From Paramacrobiotus richtersi (taxonomy: Eukaryota > Tardigrada > Eutardigrada > Parachela > Macrobiotidae): a stretch of DNA of 21,515 nucleotides. The notes under the pieces were generated by a model, which was given only the letters and a program-made list of their open reading frames with translations, was not told the origin of the DNA and made no database searches. The stretch is taken from assembly GCA_034698045.1 (NCBI GenBank), contig JAQGAU010001090.1:1-21515 (forward strand), written 5' to 3'. Numbering within the stretch: position 1 is the stretch's first letter; every line of letters begins with the position of its first letter. A program made the translations under genes and the position numbers. Shown piece after piece: positions 16,725 to 21,515 of the stretch.

Positions 16725-19700
16725 ATGTCGAAAAACTCCAGTCTGTGTGCGGGAAGCATCAAACGAGTGAAACTGGTGAATTTCATGTGCCATTCCGAAC
16801 TGACCGTGGACTTCGGAACGCAGGTTTCCTTCGTGACAGGACATAACGGAAGCGGAAAAAGTGCCGTTCTTGCTGGAATTGTTGCTGGTTTTGGTGCTCG
16901 AGCGGGTAAGCCAGATTTGTCATTCAGACACCAGTCATCAGCAGTTTCTAGAGAATTCTCTTTATAGTTCAGTAAATTCATGACTTGTAGTTTGTTTTAA
17001 CGCGCTGCTTTGTGCCGATAGGAGCCACTGCAAGAGGCACTAAACTGGGGGACCTCATCAAGCATGGTCAACGGTTCGTACCATATCAAGTCGTTAGCAG
17101 CACTTGCAGTTTGATTCGTACAAGCGTTCTTTAAAGTTTTGTAAATCTGTAGGTCTGCATCAGTCACGATTCACCTGCATAACGCAGGCACTGTACCAGA
17201 GCCTTTTCAGCCAGACATTTATGGGCATACCATCCAAATCGAAAGAAGCTTTCATTTGGATAAAAGTGGAACTTATAAGCTTTCTTCTGCTGCAGGTAAA
17301 TTTTCGTGATGACGTTTTGTTGTAGTTTCCTCTCGGCTCATTTTTGGTTACCGCAGAGGATTGCTTGTTACACTTATACATCGACATTGAAGAATTTTTA
17401 GCGTTCCTGGATGGCTGATCGATTTCATGTAAGCAATTGTGAGTACTACTTACATGTTCGGCTTGTTGTAGGCAGAGTGATGTCGAAAAAGCGAGCCGAT
17501 TTGGATGCCATTTTGGAACATTATAATATTCAGGTTAGTCTCGGAAATTCTCTGTGACACCGACTTGCACTTTATCCTGCGAAGAAAGTTTGATAATTTA
17601 TTTAGGTGAACAATCCTGTTTTCCTGATGAATCAGGATACCTGTCGCAGTTTTCTGAATTCTAAAACAGGAAAAGAACTGTATTCCGTAAGTTACATTGT
17701 GGAATTTAAGGGACGACTTTTGGGGGCGATTAACGATTTTTTTCCTCTTCGCAGTTCTTCTACAAGGCCCCACTGTTGGATGAAATGGAAGAATCTGTGA
17801 AAACTATAGAGAAACAAGCCAGCGAAACGAAGATTTCGGTGAAACAAAAGGAAGAGGTACGCGCAGAAAACTTCATACGTATAAGCTCACAGTGCACGTT
17901 AAGCAAAAATAGCGATGAACTATTTAATCGACTTTTCTGTGAGAAATGGTTTTTCTGTAAATTCTTAGATTATTTGGAATTATGCTTAGGTCCAACGTAC
18001 CTTCCTAAATTTTAATTATAAAGAATTATCCTAGCCGGTCTTCGTTTTGAAAAGTCGTCATAAAGTTCTACCTGGATGTGTGCTGCATTGGCGCATACTT
18101 GGGTTTGTTTTATCTTGACATAATTTTTGTAGGAAATGGAACCAATTCGACAAGCAATCGGCGAATGGCAAGAGAAACTATCGAAATGTCATCGTCCCCA
18201 AGATCTCAAGATTGACATCAAGAAAGTCCACGCAAAAATTAAGATATGTCAATATCAGACTTTGGAAGAACGGACGGACAGTGCCAACGAGGCTTTTGTT
18301 CTCGCCCAAACTAATCTGCAGAATCACGAGGATAAACTACAGAGGACAAAAGACAAAATACCGGAAGAGAAAAACATTCTGGAGTTGCTAAAAGCCCGTC
18401 GGGAAGAATTGACGCCCGCTATGCAGGAATCTCAGCAGATTTTGGATACGAATAAGCCTCAAATGAAACAATTAAAGGAAACAACACAAACTGCCAAGGT
18501 CTGGGACTATTACTATGTGTATAGTTCATTGTTCACATTGTACTAGAATTTCAAACAGCTTTTTCAAGGTTAAAGGAGGGATTGTAGTAGTATAATCTTA
18601 TTTATACTGGAGTACTTCTACGGTTTCAAAAATCACGGCTTACCATAAGCTCGAAACTGAAACAAATGAACTGTGGAGACACTGAACATTTGTTGTGAAT
18701 ACACTGTCGTTCTGAAGCTGGGATAAATTGTCACAAATTTTGCTCATAATATTATGATCTTTCGTTGACCTGTTGTAAAATTATTTGTTGTAAAAGAAGT
18801 GACGGTATAGCTTTTTCTCTTTCTCAGGCTAAGCTGGAAAATGCAAAAGTCGAATTGGCAGAAAAGAAGCGGAATCTGCGCAATTTCGAGGATCAACTCC
18901 AGCGCTCAAAGCAGCGGTATGTCGAAACGTTAACACAGCTCGATGTCTCCATAATTTTTGAACCTTCGTCTTTCAGGCAAGATTTGGACGACTACGATCA
19001 CAAGAAAACTGATTTGGAAACTGAAATAAAGCAGTTGAGCGATAACTTGGAGCAGTGGAAAGCTGAGCGGAAAGGTCTTTTTGATCAAAGAATCACAATC
19101 AATACAGAACTGGGAAAAGCGAAAAATGCACTGGAGGAGAATACGTAAGTTAAGACTTTTTGATTGTACATTGCATCAAAACTGCTATTTTTTGCGAAAC
19201 ATATTATGTGGTTAAACTGTTTTTCCACCGTGTAGAAGCACGAGCACCTCTTTGCAACGGCAGATTAACGAGTTGGATCGGGACATACAAAGTTTTAGCA
19301 CATCTGCGAACGATAGCTGGGGAATCCTGAAAAGAATGGATCCACGGAACGATTTCGTGACGAAGCAGAAGCAGCTAATGGAGAGCCTGGTTCAGCGAGC
19401 AGGTGTACTAAAGGGAAACGTTATCGGACCATGTGGTACGGTGTATGATGCACATGTCAGGAATTGAAGAGTTTCTGCTGGTTTCTTGATTGCCGGTTTA
19501 ATCGTAGTGCTGGAATTGAACCTAAAAGATGATATCTACGGAAAAGTTGTGGAAAAAGTAGTTGGACCGTACTTCCGTACTTATTTAATCGAAGATGAGC
19601 GAGACCGTCATCGTATTTCTGAAGAATTCCGCAAAGCGGGAATACCGGCACCTCCTCTGGATTGCGTCGGCGGCAAGTTTATGGTAATAGAATATCCAGG

Positions 19701-21515
19701 GTTAGATATATATTCTGATTGGCTTTTTAAGATGTTAACCCGTGCTTATTGTACAGGCGTCGGAATTGCCTTTCGAAGATGTAAGTGCGTGAGTTGAGTT
19801 TATCAAGACCGTTTATTATTAATTTTAGCAGTAGTGGGTTTAGGAACTTCGGACAGATAGCTAACATGTCATATGTAATAAGAACAGGGTCCGCATTAGC
19901 GGAGTCAGGTTATGATCGATGAAAGACATTTTCAGAGTATGTAAATGGTTTTACATGTTGTTGTTAGGCTTGTAGCTCCCAGCATCCATCAGTGGCGGAT
20001 GTCGTGTCGTTTAAACATCCGCACGTCAGAAACGTTATTCTGGATGCAATAGGATTGCATCAGATCTTAGTGATGCCGACAACGGAGCAAGCTCGTCAGT
20101 ATTATCGCTCTGGTCCTCGGGTTGCGAATTGTCGGATGGTAAAATGTGACATTTATTTGAAGTAACATTAAGCTGACTTCATAACGGCCGGTGTTTAGGT
20201 TTATGACCTGCAAGCCAATCAACACAGTGACCAGGACGGATACATGTTCATTCCGTGTTCCGATTATGACAACCGATTGTTGTGCAAAGATATCGGTGCA
20301 GAAATTGAGTAAGATCGAAAGTTATATTTTTTATGTTAAATTGTTAATAATAAATCGCTTAGCATGTGATGTGAGCATATTCATAATTAACAGACTTTTG
20401 GACTTATGAGTGCATTTGGATATGGTAGTCAGGATTATGCGGTGAAATCATTTGTGATTTTTAGCACAAAGATCTCTCAAAAAAATCAGAAAGCTGCAGA
20501 ACTGGCTGAAGTGACGCAGCGAAGAGCTGAACTAAGTGCTGATGTGAAGAAACGAGAGCGCGAGTTGAGCCGTAAATCCCAGGAAATTAAGGAATACGAC
20601 GCTAATGACAGTCAGACCCAAGAACGTTTGCGGTCGCTTGCGTACGTCTGGCATTCATACGATGGGAGTCGAGTTTGAATCGCAACTGTTTGGTTGTGTG
20701 TTGGTAGTGTTGAACTGGAAGCGGTCAAAATCGCACAACCCACCGATGTTCAGGTTATGCTGGATGAAGTGGAAGAGCTGAAGATTGCGTTTCAGACAGC
20801 GGAGCAGCTTGTAACGGACCGCGAGGTCGAGTACGAAACCGCCAAAAAGAAAGAAGATAAGGCATCTGGGCGATACCAACAGATGAAGAGCACCGCAGAA
20901 GACGAACTGAAGGAGCTGGATGAAGTTTTGGTAAGGATTGTCCGCGAGATTAATCATGGGAGTTGATGACGAACTGCACATTGTATGTGGTTAGGCAAAG
21001 TATGAGCGGCTTGAACGTAAGGTAGAAACGCTGGAATCGGAAGTTCGGAACGGTCAACGGCACTCAGCTAGTCTGGAAAAGATAATCGAAGAAAAACAAG
21101 AGGAACTTACGGCGGCGCAGAATTTACAGGAGGTGGGAAGTGTGTTGAATTTTTCAGAAATTTACTTCTTTCTTGAGAACATGACCTGAAGTCATAACGA
21201 AGAGCTCACTGTATAGGGAATGCATCGTGATGGATGCGGCTGTGGTTGTCGGCAGAAGATGTAACTGGTTTCTAAGCTGGGTATCCTAAGCGTATTTCCC
21301 GTTTAGGTGAAGAAACAAGAAATCCTGGACTTCGGCATCCAAGAGCGTTTTCTGACCAAGAAAGTTCCTACTGAAGAAGAACTCGAAGAGGAACTGGGGA
21401 AATTGGAACAGTTATTACGAAACGTGAACTCAAATGTGGAAAATTCCTACGATTATTGCAAGCAGAAACTGGATGAACTGAACAAGACGCAAAAAGTTGT
21501 GGAGCATCAGCTACA
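16725..21515 (+). CDS. SMC6: SMC6, structural maintenance of chromosomes protein 6 (partial, C-terminal head off right edge)
   Basis: SMC6 is an ABC-type ATPase that pairs with SMC5 in the nuclear complex that holds DNA and supports recombination repair and replication. Exons: 16725-16905, 17022-17117, 17188-17295, 17472-17533, 17606-17686, 17755-17856, 18133-18498, 18828-18916, 18977-19144, 19236-19435, 19508-19683, 19757-19780, 19968-20138, 20199-20308, 20465-20641, 20708-20930, 20995-21132 and 21307-21515. They join in frame to 893 codons; family members are about 1,100. Residues 11-30 carry the SMC6-type N-terminus (SIKRVKLVNFMCHSELTVDF), and Walker A GHNGSGKS is at 39-46. YGHTIQIERSF and DAILEHYNIQVNNPV match SMC6 rather than SMC5 or cohesin/condensin SMCs. 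A coiled coil spans ~175-450, the hinge ~460-640 (VIGPC, then a strand/helix region through CKDIGAEID), and a returning coiled coil runs from ~650. Walker B and the signature motif must lie beyond the window. The exon 2/3 border (GTAC donor) and the 24-nt exon 12 are the least certain parts. Confidence 0.93.

Noticed and set aside
1-21515. tRNA, rRNA or CRISPR-like arrays
   Set aside because: I scanned for T-loop GTTCRANYC contexts with pairing arms and for regularly spaced repeats and found none convincing by eye.

Overview
This is a eukaryotic nuclear window. Protein-coding genes are split by short introns (mostly 60-120 nt) with conventional GT...AG borders, and their spliced products match animal proteins. 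Two genes are clear orthologues: NudC (minus strand, 3094-4829) and SMC6 (plus strand, 16725 to the right edge). Compact introns, AT-leaning non-coding DNA and animal-type NudC/SMC6 suggest a small-genome invertebrate. A tardigrade-like ecdysozoan would fit, but nothing here proves the phylum.

Layout from left to right: (1) a minus-strand gene of unknown function whose first exon is 1949-2191 and whose next visible exon runs off the left edge (1-69). (2) NudC, complete in seven exons, predicted 335 aa. (3) An intergenic stretch containing a roughly 2.65 kb mobile element (5775-8427) with ~330 bp terminal inverted repeats, a 7-bp (or 8-bp) target duplication and a very AT-rich core lacking a recognisable transposase. 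(4) A six-exon plus-strand gene (8632-11154) for a 255-aa Ser/Pro/Lys-rich, probably disordered and possibly nuclear protein that carries an internal repeat spanning exon junctions. (5) A 1.7 kb intergenic region. (6) An intronless gene (12865-13881) for a 338-aa single-pass membrane protein with a fibronectin-III-like ectodomain. (7) A four-exon minus-strand gene (14972-16078) of unknown function, predicted 191 aa. (8) Head to head with it across a 646-bp hairpin-containing intergenic region, SMC6, with 18 exons and 893 complete codons visible; its C-terminal ATPase half lies beyond the window.

No operon-like co-functional cluster is evident. NudC (dynein/Hsp90 co-chaperone) and SMC6 (SMC5/6 genome-stability complex) are housekeeping genes. 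The most novel material is the repeat-bearing 255-aa protein, the unknown gene sharing a promoter region with SMC6, the receptor-like membrane protein and the inverted-repeat element inserted about 200 bp upstream of a start codon. All exon models come from splice-site logic, frame continuity and recalled family sequence features. No alignment or RNA evidence was available.
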